Assembly (NCBI GenBank): GCA_046483125.1
Contig: JAWODU010000070.1
Coordinates: 1-28,738, forward strand
Source of the DNA: JAWODU01 sp046483125
GTDB taxonomy: Bacteria > Verrucomicrobiota > Kiritimatiellia > UBA8416 > JAWODU01
Length of the DNA: 28,738 nt
Direction of reading: 5' to 3'
Every line of letters begins with the position of its first letter. Within the stretch, counting starts at the first letter, position 1. Positions 21,446-28,738 of the stretch are shown piece after piece. A program made the translations under genes and the position numbers. The notes beneath the pieces were generated by a model that saw nothing but the letters and a program-made list of their open reading frames with translations, was not told the DNA's origin and did not search any database.

Positions 21446-22017
21446 ATTACTATTTCTTTGCCGCCAGTCTCCCCATGCTCTCTTTGGATTCAGCACCTCC
21501 GCTGTCTTACAAGACGTTCAAAACGCAATGCTCTGAACATCTTTCGCCCCGCGATGCCGCGGCTCTTTCACAGCTCGAGCCGGTGATACCGGAATCCTCA
21601 CGGCATTCTTTTGTCAGCGCCTGGCGGGAAAATGAAATTGAAATAAGGAACGCCGTTGCGAAGACGCGCTCGGAACGCGGCGCGGGGAACGCCGCCGATT
21701 TTCTCAGGAAACAGCGTGGATACGAGCCTTCGATCCACAGAGCCGTAGCAGAGGCATTCACAGCGGACAATCCCAAAGACAGGGAGAAGGCTCTGGATAA
21801 GATCCGGTGGAGCCTGCTGGACGACATGGAAAGCAGGGATCAATTCTCTTCCTGTGCCGTGCTCGGTTATTCACTGAAATTGCGCATGTCCGAACGGTGG
21901 AACGCTTTATCCAGAGAGGACGGCAGGCGTTCCGCCGGAGATATTGCGGAGAAACCTCCTTCTGAAGAAAACAATGCGCACGAAGACGCGGGCCTGGAGC
22001 GCCGCACGAATGAATAA
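21442..22017 (+). CDS. DUF2764 protein of V-ATPase operon
   Basis: A 191-aa protein starting MNYYFFAASLPMLSLDSAPPLS, the signature opening of DUF2764 proteins, which are encoded between atpE and atpA in Chlamydiae, spirochaetes and Bacteroidota. The rest is helical and charged. No catalytic motif. Its constant place suggests it fills the role of the missing C subunit, the funnel linking rotor to V1, but this is inference. The final ~30 residues are acidic/disordered. It overlaps atpE (4 bases) and atpA (8 bases). Confidence 0.82.
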   Translation: MNYYFFAASLPMLSLDSAPPLSYKTFKTQCSEHLSPRDAAALSQLEPVIPESSRHSFVSAWRENEIEIRNAVAKTRSERGAGNAADFLRKQRGYEPSIHRAVAEAFTADNPKDREKALDKIRWSLLDDMESRDQFSSCAVLGYSLKLRMSERWNALSREDGRRSAGDIAEKPPSEENNAHEDAGLERRTNE

Positions 22018-23761
22018 GAATACAGGCACCATAACCGGGATCAACGGCAACATGATAACCGTCAGGTTTGACCGGCCGGTTGCCCAGAATGAAGTCGGAT
22101 ACGCCATGCTCGGTGACACCACCCTGATGTGCGAGGTAGTGCGCATACGCGCCCGGATCGCGGACATGCAGGTCTTTGAGGACACATCCGGGCTGGCGGT
22201 GGGCGACAAAGTACAGTTTTCAGGCCATCTGCTGGATGTGGAACTCGGCCCGGGGCTTCTGGCCCAGGTTTTTGACGGTCTTCAGAATCCCCTCCCCCGC
22301 CTTGCCGAGGAATGCGGTTTCTTCCTGAAACGCGGAACTTATATCAACGCGCTCCAGACTGATACCGAATGGCAGTTTACTCCCACAGCCGAAAAAGGGA
22401 CCACAGTTGCGGCAGGAGATGTTCTCGGCTTCGTGCCCGAGGGCATATTCGAGCATCGAATAATGGTTCCCTTTTCCTTTCACGGCAAATACACGATTGA
22501 GGAAACCGCCGGCGAAGGCAAATACACCATCAACGACGTCATAGCAAAGCTGAAAGGCCCCGACGGCAGAACCGTTGAAGTGACGATGCTTCAGCGTTGG
22601 CCCGTAAAAGTTCCCATAACGGCTTACAGGGAACGTATGCGCCCCACCGAGCCCCTGGTTACCCAGGTGCGTATCATAGACACCTTTTTTCCCGTTGCCC
22701 GCGGCGGCACCTACTGTATTCCCGGGCCTTTCGGCGCCGGAAAAACCGTACTTCAGCAAATTACCAGCAGGTACGCCGATGTCGACATAGTGGTAATCGC
22801 CGCCTGCGGAGAACGGGCCGGTGAAGTCGTGGAAACTCTCAGGGAATTCCCGGAATTGACCGACCCTAAAACCGGCAAAAGCCTGATGGACCGCACTGTT
22901 ATTATCTGCAACACGAGTTCAATGCCGGTCGCCGCCCGGGAGGCCTCTGTCTACACCGCCGTGACCTGCGCGGAGTACTACAGGCAAATGGGATTGAATG
23001 TCCTGCTTCTCGCCGATTCCACTTCCCGCTGGGCCCAGGCCTTGCGCGAAACCTCGGGCCGCCTGGAGGAAATCCCCGGCGAAGAAGCCTTTCCCGCTTA
23101 CCTTGAATCGGTAATCGCTTCCTTTTACGAACGCGGCGGCATTGTCAAGCTGAACGACGGCAGTATCGGTTCGGTAACGATAGGCGGCACCGTAAGTCCG
23201 GCCGGCGGAAATTTCGACGAGCCCGTGACCCAGGGAACTCTCAAAGTCGCTGGCGCCTTCCACGGTCTCTCCCGTGAACGCTCCGACGCCCGCCGCTACC
23301 CCGCGATCGATCCTCTTGAAAGCTGGACCAAGTACACGAGCGTTGTTTCGGATGATCTCGTATCCGAAGCCAGGGAGATCCTTTCTTCCGGCAACGAAGT
23401 GGGCCAGATGATGAAGGTCGTCGGTGAAGAAGGCACTACCATGGAGGATTTCATTCTTTACCTGAAGTCCGAATTCCTTGATGCTGTCTATCTTCAGCAG
23501 GATGCCTTTGACGAAGTCGACGCGGCAACTTCCGCCGACAGGCAAAAAAAAGTGTTCTCCTCTATTCACAAAATACTTACCGCGTCCATGACATTTGAAG
23601 ACAAAGAAAAAGCGCGAAGCTTTTTCCACCGCCTCACTCAAGCCATTAAGGACTGGAACAGGACTCCCATGGACGACGATAATTTCGAATCGACAGCCGG
23701 CACGATTAAAGACATGACCGCGGAGGTAACGCAGGATGCAGAAAGTCTATCATCAGATTGA
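22010..23761 (+). CDS. atpA: V-type ATP synthase subunit A (catalytic)
   Basis: A 583-aa catalytic subunit. The P-loop GPFGAGKT is at about 239-246, a Walker-B-type stretch LNVLLLADSTSRWAQALRE follows, and the bulge region FVPEGIFEHRIMVPF is present. The ATG at 22010 was chosen over an in-frame ATG at 21944 because the family starts with a short strand like TGTITGINGNMITVRF and GGAG sits ten bases ahead. Hydrolyses or makes ATP at the A/B interface. Overlaps atpB by 26 bases. Confidence 0.95.
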   Translation: MNKNTGTITGINGNMITVRFDRPVAQNEVGYAMLGDTTLMCEVVRIRARIADMQVFEDTSGLAVGDKVQFSGHLLDVELGPGLLAQVFDGLQNPLPRLAEECGFFLKRGTYINALQTDTEWQFTPTAEKGTTVAAGDVLGFVPEGIFEHRIMVPFSFHGKYTIEETAGEGKYTINDVIAKLKGPDGRTVEVTMLQRWPVKVPITAYRERMRPTEPLVTQVRIIDTFFPVARGGTYCIPGPFGAGKTVLQQITSRYADVDIVVIAACGERAGEVVETLREFPELTDPKTGKSLMDRTVIICNTSSMPVAAREASVYTAVTCAEYYRQMGLNVLLLADSTSRWAQALRETSGRLEEIPGEEAFPAYLESVIASFYERGGIVKLNDGSIGSVTIGGTVSPAGGNFDEPVTQGTLKVAGAFHGLSRERSDARRYPAIDPLESWTKYTSVVSDDLVSEAREILSSGNEVGQMMKVVGEEGTTMEDFILYLKSEFLDAVYLQQDAFDEVDAATSADRQKKVFSSIHKILTASMTFEDKEKARSFFHRLTQAIKDWNRTPMDDDNFESTAGTIKDMTAEVTQDAESLSSD

Positions 23762-25070
23762 CAATATCGCCGGCAACGTGATCAATTTGCGGGCGCCCGC
23801 GGTGAAATACAGGGAACTCGCGGAGGTCACCTCTCGAAGCGGCACGTCACTTGCCCAGGTCATCAGGCTCGCGGGAGACGAAGTATCGCTCCAGGTCTTC
23901 GCCGGGGCCCGCGGAGTGGCCACCGATGCCAGGGTCCGGTTTCTCAACCATTCCATGAAGGTACCGTTCTCGGAAAATCTGCTCGGGCGCGTGTTCACGG
24001 GAGGAGCCCGGCCCAGAGACGGCGGACCTTCACTTTCGGACGAACAAATCGAAATCGGGGGGCCTTCCGTCAACCCGGCCAAACGAATTATCCCCCGAAA
24101 TATGATTCGCACCGGCATTCCGATGATTGACGTTTTCAACTCGCTGGTGGAATCCCAGAAACTTCCTATATTCGCGAGGGCCGGAGAGCCTTACAACCCA
24201 CTGCTTGCCCGCATAGCCCTTCAGGCCGAAGTGGACATTATCATACTGGGAGGAATGGGGCTTAAGTACGACGACTACCTCTTCTTCAGGGACACTCTCG
24301 ATGATAACGGCGCCTTGTCGCGAAGTGTTATGTTCGTGCATACCGCCTCCGATCCCATTGTTGAATGCATCCTGGTTCCCGATGTCTCTCTTGCGGTCGC
24401 CGAAAAGTTCGCTCTGGACAATAAGAGAGTGCTCGTACTGCTTTCCGATATGACCAACTTCGCGGATTCCATAAAGGAAATCGCCATCACAATGGAACAG
24501 ATACCTTCCAACCGCGGCTATCCCGGGGACCTCTACAGCCAGCTCGCTTCCCGCTATGAAAAAGCCGTTGATTTCGACACGGCGGGTTCCATTACCATAC
24601 TGGCTGTAACCACGATGCCCGGCGATGACGTTACGCACCCCGTGCCCGATAACACCGGCTACATAACCGAGGGCCAGTTCTACCTCCGCGAAGGGCGGAT
24701 AGAGCCTTTCGGCTCCCTCAGCCGTCTCAAACAGCAGGTAAACGGCAAGACGCGCGACGATCATCGAACCATAATGACCAGTATGATCCAGCTTTACGCC
24801 GGATACAGAGAAAGCCTTGAAAAACAATCCATGGGGTTCCGGATGAGCGACTGGGACAATAAACTCCTCAAATACGGCGAGCTTTTCGAGAAGCAAATGA
24901 TGGATTTGTCAGTCAACATCCCCCTGGAGAGCGCGCTGGACCGGGGCTGGCAGATTCTTTCCGAATGTTTCGAGCCTATGCAAACGGGAATTCAGTCCGA
25001 TCTCATTGAGCGCTTCTGGCCAGGAGAAAATAAGCCCGGGTCCCGGGAGCAGAAGCAGGTTTCTTCATAA
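23736..25070 (+). CDS. atpB: V-type ATP synthase subunit B (regulatory nucleotide site)
   Basis: A 444-aa non-catalytic subunit: MIRTGIPMIDVFNSLVESQKLPIFARAGEPYN replaces the P-loop, as in all B subunits. ILLSDMTNFADSIKEIAI-type and YPGDLYSQLASRYEKA motifs follow. Alternates with A in the V1 hexamer and supplies the arginine finger. The start lies within the end of atpA. Confidence 0.94.
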   Translation: MQKVYHQIDNIAGNVINLRAPAVKYRELAEVTSRSGTSLAQVIRLAGDEVSLQVFAGARGVATDARVRFLNHSMKVPFSENLLGRVFTGGARPRDGGPSLSDEQIEIGGPSVNPAKRIIPRNMIRTGIPMIDVFNSLVESQKLPIFARAGEPYNPLLARIALQAEVDIIILGGMGLKYDDYLFFRDTLDDNGALSRSVMFVHTASDPIVECILVPDVSLAVAEKFALDNKRVLVLLSDMTNFADSIKEIAITMEQIPSNRGYPGDLYSQLASRYEKAVDFDTAGSITILAVTTMPGDDVTHPVPDNTGYITEGQFYLREGRIEPFGSLSRLKQQVNGKTRDDHRTIMTSMIQLYAGYRESLEKQSMGFRMSDWDNKLLKYGELFEKQMMDLSVNIPLESALDRGWQILSECFEPMQTGIQSDLIERFWPGENKPGSREQKQVSS

Positions 25071-25074
25071 ACCG

Positions 25075-25686
25075 ATGGCTAAGATCAAGCATACCAAAAC
25101 GGAACTCAAGGCCCAGAAAGAGGCTCTTGAACGCTACCAGCGCTATCTCCCAATGCTTCAACTCAAGAAGCAGCAGCTCCAGTCTGAAATTCAGTCTATT
25201 ACGGCCCAAATCAAACGTACGGAAGGTCAGATCCAGCAGGAATGGCGTTCACTTGACACCTGGATAGAAATGTTTTCCGAGGACGTCGAACTGGGCAAAC
25301 TCCTGGAACTGCAGAAGGTCGAGACCGATGAAGGCAACATTGCCGGCGTCTCAATTCCGGTTCTCAAGAACGTTGTCATGCGCAAAGCCGACTATGATCT
25401 TTTCGAAACACCCGCATGGACGGACGAAGCCGTGGAATTTCTGGATAAAGTGATCCGTTTGCGCGTGAAACGCGATATCCTCAAAGAACAGCGCGACCGC
25501 ATAACCAGGGAACTCAGAACGACCACGCAACGGGTTAATCTCTTTGAAAAGGTCAAAATACCCGAATGCCGCGAGAACATCAGGGTCATCAAAATATTCC
25601 TCGGGGAAGAACAGACTGCCGCGGTCGTGAGAGGAAAGATAGCCAAGTCAAGGACTCTCGAGTACGAATACGAAGACGCGGCCTGA
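25075..25686 (+). CDS. atpD: V-type ATP synthase subunit D (central stalk)
   Basis: A 203-aa subunit with the long N- and C-terminal antiparallel helices typical of the rotor shaft: HTKTELKAQKEALERYQRYLPMLQLKKQQLQ at the start and EQRDRITRELRTTTQRVNLFEKV near the end. The ATG at 25075 is chosen; an earlier in-frame start at 25006 would overlap atpB by 65 bases. In other V-ATPases it pairs with subunit F; none is encoded here. Confidence 0.9.
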   Translation: MAKIKHTKTELKAQKEALERYQRYLPMLQLKKQQLQSEIQSITAQIKRTEGQIQQEWRSLDTWIEMFSEDVELGKLLELQKVETDEGNIAGVSIPVLKNVVMRKADYDLFETPAWTDEAVEFLDKVIRLRVKRDILKEQRDRITRELRTTTQRVNLFEKVKIPECRENIRVIKIFLGEEQTAAVVRGKIAKSRTLEYEYEDAA

Positions 25687-25716
25687 AACGGTCAGCGCGA
25701 TAATCTGACGCCCATT

Positions 25717-27531
25717 ATGATAGTGAATATGAAAAAAATCACGCTTCTATGCCTGAAACGGGACCGTTCCGACACGCTGGAAACGCTCAGGAACATGGGA
25801 GTGCTCCATCTGGAATATATCAGAGAGCCCCGGGGAGCCGGTCTCGAAGAAGCGCGCGCCGCCTACGAAAAGGCGGAATCAGCCTTGAATATTCTTGAAC
25901 CTTACACGCGAAATAACACGAAAACGCAGGATACGGGGCTCGAGGAATTCCCAGAGGCTTCAGAACTCGCGGAAAAGGTGCATGACCTGGCCGACAACAG
26001 AAAAAAAACGGCCGCGCGTCTGGAATCCCTCGAAAAAGAACGCCGGCCCCTTCTACCCTACGGAGACTTCAAACCGGAAGCTGTCCGCCGCCTAGCCGGG
26101 AAAGGCATTATCGCAAGGCTTTTCAGAGACGAACCGCATTCGTCCGAACCCGCCCCGGAAGGTGCGTTGCTGTTTGAGCTTTCACGCGGATCTTCAGGAA
26201 GGTATGTCGCCGTCATCGGCACACGGGACTTTGACTTCCCCGCCGCGGAATTTCCATTGCCGGAACGCGCCCTCTCGGATATAGACGGCGAGATCTCTCA
26301 ACTGAACGACAAGCTTCAAAAACTGGATTTAGAACTCAAAGACACGGCCCGGGCTCGGGACCGCGTTGACAACCTGAAAACCGAGCTTTATGACGAGCTT
26401 CGTTATGCCGAAGCGAAGGAAAGCATGGGAGAAGCCGGAGACATCACCTGGCTGGAGGGCTTCTGCCCCCGGGACACGGTGCCCGCCCTCAAGGATAAGG
26501 CTTCGTCAATCGGTTGGGGCCTGCTTGTTGATGATCCGTCGCCTGATGACAGGGTTCCCACCCTCGTGCAAAGTCCTGCCTGGGTGCGTCCGGTGGAGCC
26601 CGTGCTCAAGTTCATAGATCTGCTTCCCGGGTACAGGGAAATCGACATAAGTTCCGTTTTCCTGATAGCTTTCAGCATTTTCTTCGCCATGATCGTGGGC
26701 GACGCGGGCTACGGTTTTGTATTTCTCCTGATGACCGCGGCCTTGAAACACTTCATGAAACACCTGCCGAGGCATGCGTTTCAACTGCTCGGAATTCTCA
26801 GCGTATGCACCGTCGCATGGGGTGTCGCCACGGGAACCTATTTCGGCTTTTCTCCGCCCCGGTTACGGTTCCTTCAGATTTCGTGGATAGCGGAAGGCAA
26901 CGCGATACACGATGAGAATTTCATGACCCTCTGTTTCTTTATCGGGGCCGTCCATCTTACCGTCGCGCACGCCTGGAACGGACTCAGAATGATAAACAGC
27001 ACACGCGCCCTCGCCCAGGTCGGCTGGATATGCATTACCTGGGCAATGTACTTTCTGGCCGGCAACCTCGTCTTTTCCAAGCCCCTCGGGCCGGCTTTCC
27101 GGCCCCTTCTCATCTGCGGTTTGATCATGGTGCCCGTTTTCATGACACCATGGCGCAGACTCAAAACAGAATGGATGGGACATGTTACCCTGCCTTTCGA
27201 CGTTATCAGTTCTTTTGTGGATCTGGTGTCCTACGTAAGGCTTTTCGCCGTAGGCAGTGCGTCGGTCGCCGTAGCCATGGCCGCGAATGAACTCGCCATG
27301 GGTAACGGCGTGAACAGCTGGCTGGCGGGTCTCATGGCGGCGCTCATATTATTTGTCGGTCACGCAATAAACATTATCCTTTGCCTCATGAGCGTCCTGG
27401 TGCATGATGTCCGCCTGAACACTCTGGAATTTTCGGGCCATATCGGAGTGAACTGGACGGGGTTGCCCTACAGCCCGTTCACTTTGTCCGTGCCCGGACG
27501 AAATGGTAACAAACAACAGCACGAAAGCTGA
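25717..27531 (+). CDS. atpI: V-type ATP synthase subunit I (membrane stator)
   Basis: A 604-aa subunit. The first ~300 residues are soluble and partly coiled-coil; from about residue 308 there are seven or so membrane helices (SSVFLIAFSIFFAMIVGDAGYGF first). The VSYVRLFAVGSASVAVAMAANE segment near 505-526 holds the Arg that faces the K-ring and drives ion release. The start MIVNMKK is taken at 25717; a second Met at 25729 is possible. It forms the ion half-channels. Confidence 0.92.
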   Translation: MIVNMKKITLLCLKRDRSDTLETLRNMGVLHLEYIREPRGAGLEEARAAYEKAESALNILEPYTRNNTKTQDTGLEEFPEASELAEKVHDLADNRKKTAARLESLEKERRPLLPYGDFKPEAVRRLAGKGIIARLFRDEPHSSEPAPEGALLFELSRGSSGRYVAVIGTRDFDFPAAEFPLPERALSDIDGEISQLNDKLQKLDLELKDTARARDRVDNLKTELYDELRYAEAKESMGEAGDITWLEGFCPRDTVPALKDKASSIGWGLLVDDPSPDDRVPTLVQSPAWVRPVEPVLKFIDLLPGYREIDISSVFLIAFSIFFAMIVGDAGYGFVFLLMTAALKHFMKHLPRHAFQLLGILSVCTVAWGVATGTYFGFSPPRLRFLQISWIAEGNAIHDENFMTLCFFIGAVHLTVAHAWNGLRMINSTRALAQVGWICITWAMYFLAGNLVFSKPLGPAFRPLLICGLIMVPVFMTPWRRLKTEWMGHVTLPFDVISSFVDLVSYVRLFAVGSASVAVAMAANELAMGNGVNSWLAGLMAALILFVGHAINIILCLMSVLVHDVRLNTLEFSGHIGVNWTGLPYSPFTLSVPGRNGNKQQHES

Positions 27532-27548
27532 ACGGGGAGGAAATCGCA

Positions 27549-28037
27549 ATGCTCATCGAACCATTATCACAGATGGATCCCGAACTACAGAAAACCGTTG
27601 TCACTTCAATGGGAAAACTTGGAGGCGCAGCGGCACTGGCGTTTGCCGCGATTGGTTCGGCCCTCGGTACCGGAGCGGCCGGTTCCGCCGCCGCCGGAGC
27701 TATGAAAAAATCGTACGCCCAGAATAAGACGCCGCCTTTCATGGTTATCGCCTTTGTAGGCTTCCCTCTCACTCAGACCATATACGGCATGATCGTCCAG
27801 GGAATGATCGTCGGCGCCGCAACGGCAGACGCCATGTTTCACAACCTGTTCCTCGGCGGCCTCCTGGCCGGCATAGCAATGGGTATGTCCGCCTGGATGC
27901 AGGGCAGGGCCGCGGCCGGAGCCTGTAACGCTCTGGCTGAAACCGGCAAGGGTATAGCCAATTACGTCATTGTTCTGGGAATGATCGAAACAGTGGCCCT
28001 GTTTGTAATGGCCTTTGCCAAGAACGCGATCACCTGA
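27549..28037 (+). CDS. atpK: V-type ATP synthase subunit K (rotor proteolipid), Na+-type residues
   Basis: A 162-aa protein with four membrane helices as two hairpins. Helix 2 has PLTQ (Thr75, Gln76), helix 3 Gln118 (WMQGRAAAG), helix 4 Glu147 (GMIETVALF). This is the set that binds Na+ in Enterococcus hirae NtpK (Thr64, Gln65, Gln110, Glu139), with the same 29-residue spacing from Gln to Glu. Only one carboxylate per protomer, as in V-type rings. Strong GGGGAGG ribosome binding site. Last gene of the unit, convergent with gyrA 18 bases away. Confidence 0.92.
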   Translation: MLIEPLSQMDPELQKTVVTSMGKLGGAAALAFAAIGSALGTGAAGSAAAGAMKKSYAQNKTPPFMVIAFVGFPLTQTIYGMIVQGMIVGAATADAMFHNLFLGGLLAGIAMGMSAWMQGRAAAGACNALAETGKGIANYVIVLGMIETVALFVMAFAKNAIT

Positions 28038-28055
28038 CAGACGGCACCGCAGGGT

Positions 28056-28493
28056 TTACTGCCCGGCCGGCGAAGGCTGTTCTCCGGTTTCAGGCTTTTC
28101 CTCATCGCCCTCTTCTCCGAGGACGGTAGCCGACACAAGCTTGTCTCCCTCGGTGAGGTTGATAAGGCGCACTCCCTGCGTGGCCCTCCCGATTACCCTC
28201 GTATCCGCCACCGGGGTCCGGATTACCATGCCTTTTGCCGTGGTGAGAACAAGGGAATCGGTATCTTTAACGGCGTGAGCCGACACAACGTGACCGTTCC
28301 GCTCGGTGGTGCGGATCGCAATGGTTCCCCTCCCGCCCCGTTTCTGAAGGCGGTATTCACCCCACTCCGTGCGTTTGCCGTATCCATTCACTGTGCAGAT
28401 CATCAGTGTCGTGTCTTCACGTATGATCTCAAGGTTTCTTACCGTGTCGCCTTCCGAAAGAGAAATACCACGCACCCCCCGCGTCGCCCGCCC
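28056..28493 (-). CDS. gyrA: DNA gyrase subunit A, C-terminal fragment (5' truncated)
   Basis: About 146 residues of the GyrA C-terminal beta-pinwheel, the DNA-wrapping domain: GRATRGVRGISLSEGDTV, GYGKRTEWGEYRLQKRGGRG, IRTPVADTRVIGRATQGVRLI, then an acidic tail ending in PSPAGQ and TAA. Repeated GR-T-GV-I blades are typical. Upstream of the Gly codon at 28491-28493 the match stops (expected MGR, found RRGR) and a stop appears in frame at 28506-28508. The rest of gyrA, about 660 codons, is absent, and plus-strand gltB sequence takes over. No promoter or start can belong here. Confidence 0.88.
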   Translation of the reverse strand, partial: GRATRGVRGISLSEGDTVRNLEIIREDTTLMICTVNGYGKRTEWGEYRLQKRGGRGTIAIRTTERNGHVVSAHAVKDTDSLVLTTAKGMVIRTPVADTRVIGRATQGVRLINLTEGDKLVSATVLGEEGDEEKPETGEQPSPAGQ

Positions 28494-28498
28494 GCGCC
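28488..28498. other. Chimeric junction gyrA / gltB
   Basis: Antisense gyrA coding sequence meets sense gltB coding sequence inside a GC-rich stretch with no spacer, promoter, repeat or mobile-element end. Both genes are broken mid-domain at the same place. Confidence 0.75.
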
Positions 28499-28738
28499 TA
28501 CCGGTTCAATACCCCGCTGCTGCCGGATATCGAGGCCATCCAGCCGCTGGTCAACCTGACCGGCTCGGATTCCTCGAGTCTCGACAACATGCTCGATGTA
28601 CTCATCACCGGGGGCATGGATATCTTCCGGGCCCTGCGTCTGCTGATTCCGCCGGCCTGGCAGAACGTCGAGACGATAGACGCCGATCTGCGTGCGTTCT
28701 ATGAATTCCATTCCCAGCACATTGAGCCCTGGGACGGG
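28490..28738 (+). CDS. gltB: Glutamate synthase large subunit, internal fragment
   Basis: Open frame of 83 codons to the window end. ARAYRFNTPLLPDIEAIQP, the GSDSSSLDNMLDVL core, PPAWQN, and DLRAFYEFHSQHIEPWDG match the N-terminal glutamine amidotransferase (Ntn) domain of GltB after the catalytic Cys region. There is no start codon context, and both ends lie outside what is seen. The sequence resembles proteobacterial GltB by eye, so it may come from another genome. Confidence 0.8.

Overview
The window is a compact, moderately GC-rich bacterial segment that looks like an uncultured anaerobe. It carries ferredoxin-linked enzymes (pyruvate:ferredoxin oxidoreductase and NfnAB), folate one-carbon genes and a V-type ATPase operon. 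The ATPase gene order (E, DUF2764, A, B, D, I, K) is the one known from Chlamydiae and some spirochaetes and PVC-related lineages. I cannot assign a species. No rRNA, tRNA, CRISPR array or insertion sequence was seen.

Layout. (1) 1-1155: the tail of a GIY-YIG nuclease-like gene, then a HEAT-repeat/zinc-ribbon/PD-(D/E)XK-like gene broken by two compensating frameshifts. (2) 1217-5535, minus strand: MFS transporter, MntP-type Mn2+ exporter, rubrerythrin-like ferritin, a PflA-like radical SAM protein whose C-terminus is built from repeat DNA, and an alpha/beta hydrolase. (3) 5624-15403, plus strand: a tight nine-gene unit, panE, fhs, HPS-RraA fusion, PHI, fchA, folD, stand-alone AICAR formyltransferase, nfnA, nfnB. 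(4) 15412-16589: a DUF192 protein (minus) and an unrecognised protein (plus). (5) 16742-28037, plus strand: class II aldolase, porGDAB, then the seven-gene V-ATPase operon with almost no gaps. (6) 28056-28738: the 3' end of gyrA (minus) butted directly against an internal piece of gltB (plus), which is most likely a chimeric contig end.

How the genes work together (inference). Unit 3 joins the two ribulose-monophosphate enzymes, which interconvert fructose-6-P with ribulose-5-P plus formaldehyde, to the whole formate/formyl/methenyl/methylene-folate ladder, a formyl-folate consumer of purine synthesis and a transhydrogenase that balances NADPH, NADH and ferredoxin. Run one way it would assimilate formate-level carbon into sugar phosphate. 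Run the other way it would turn a hexose phosphate into both pentose and one-carbon units for purines. The FolD here has Gln where the catalytic cyclohydrolase Lys should be, beside a separate FchA cyclohydrolase, so the two steps appear split between two proteins. Unit 5 then carries hexose bisphosphate cleavage, pyruvate oxidation and a rotary ATPase whose K subunit keeps the residues known to bind Na+ in Enterococcus hirae NtpK.
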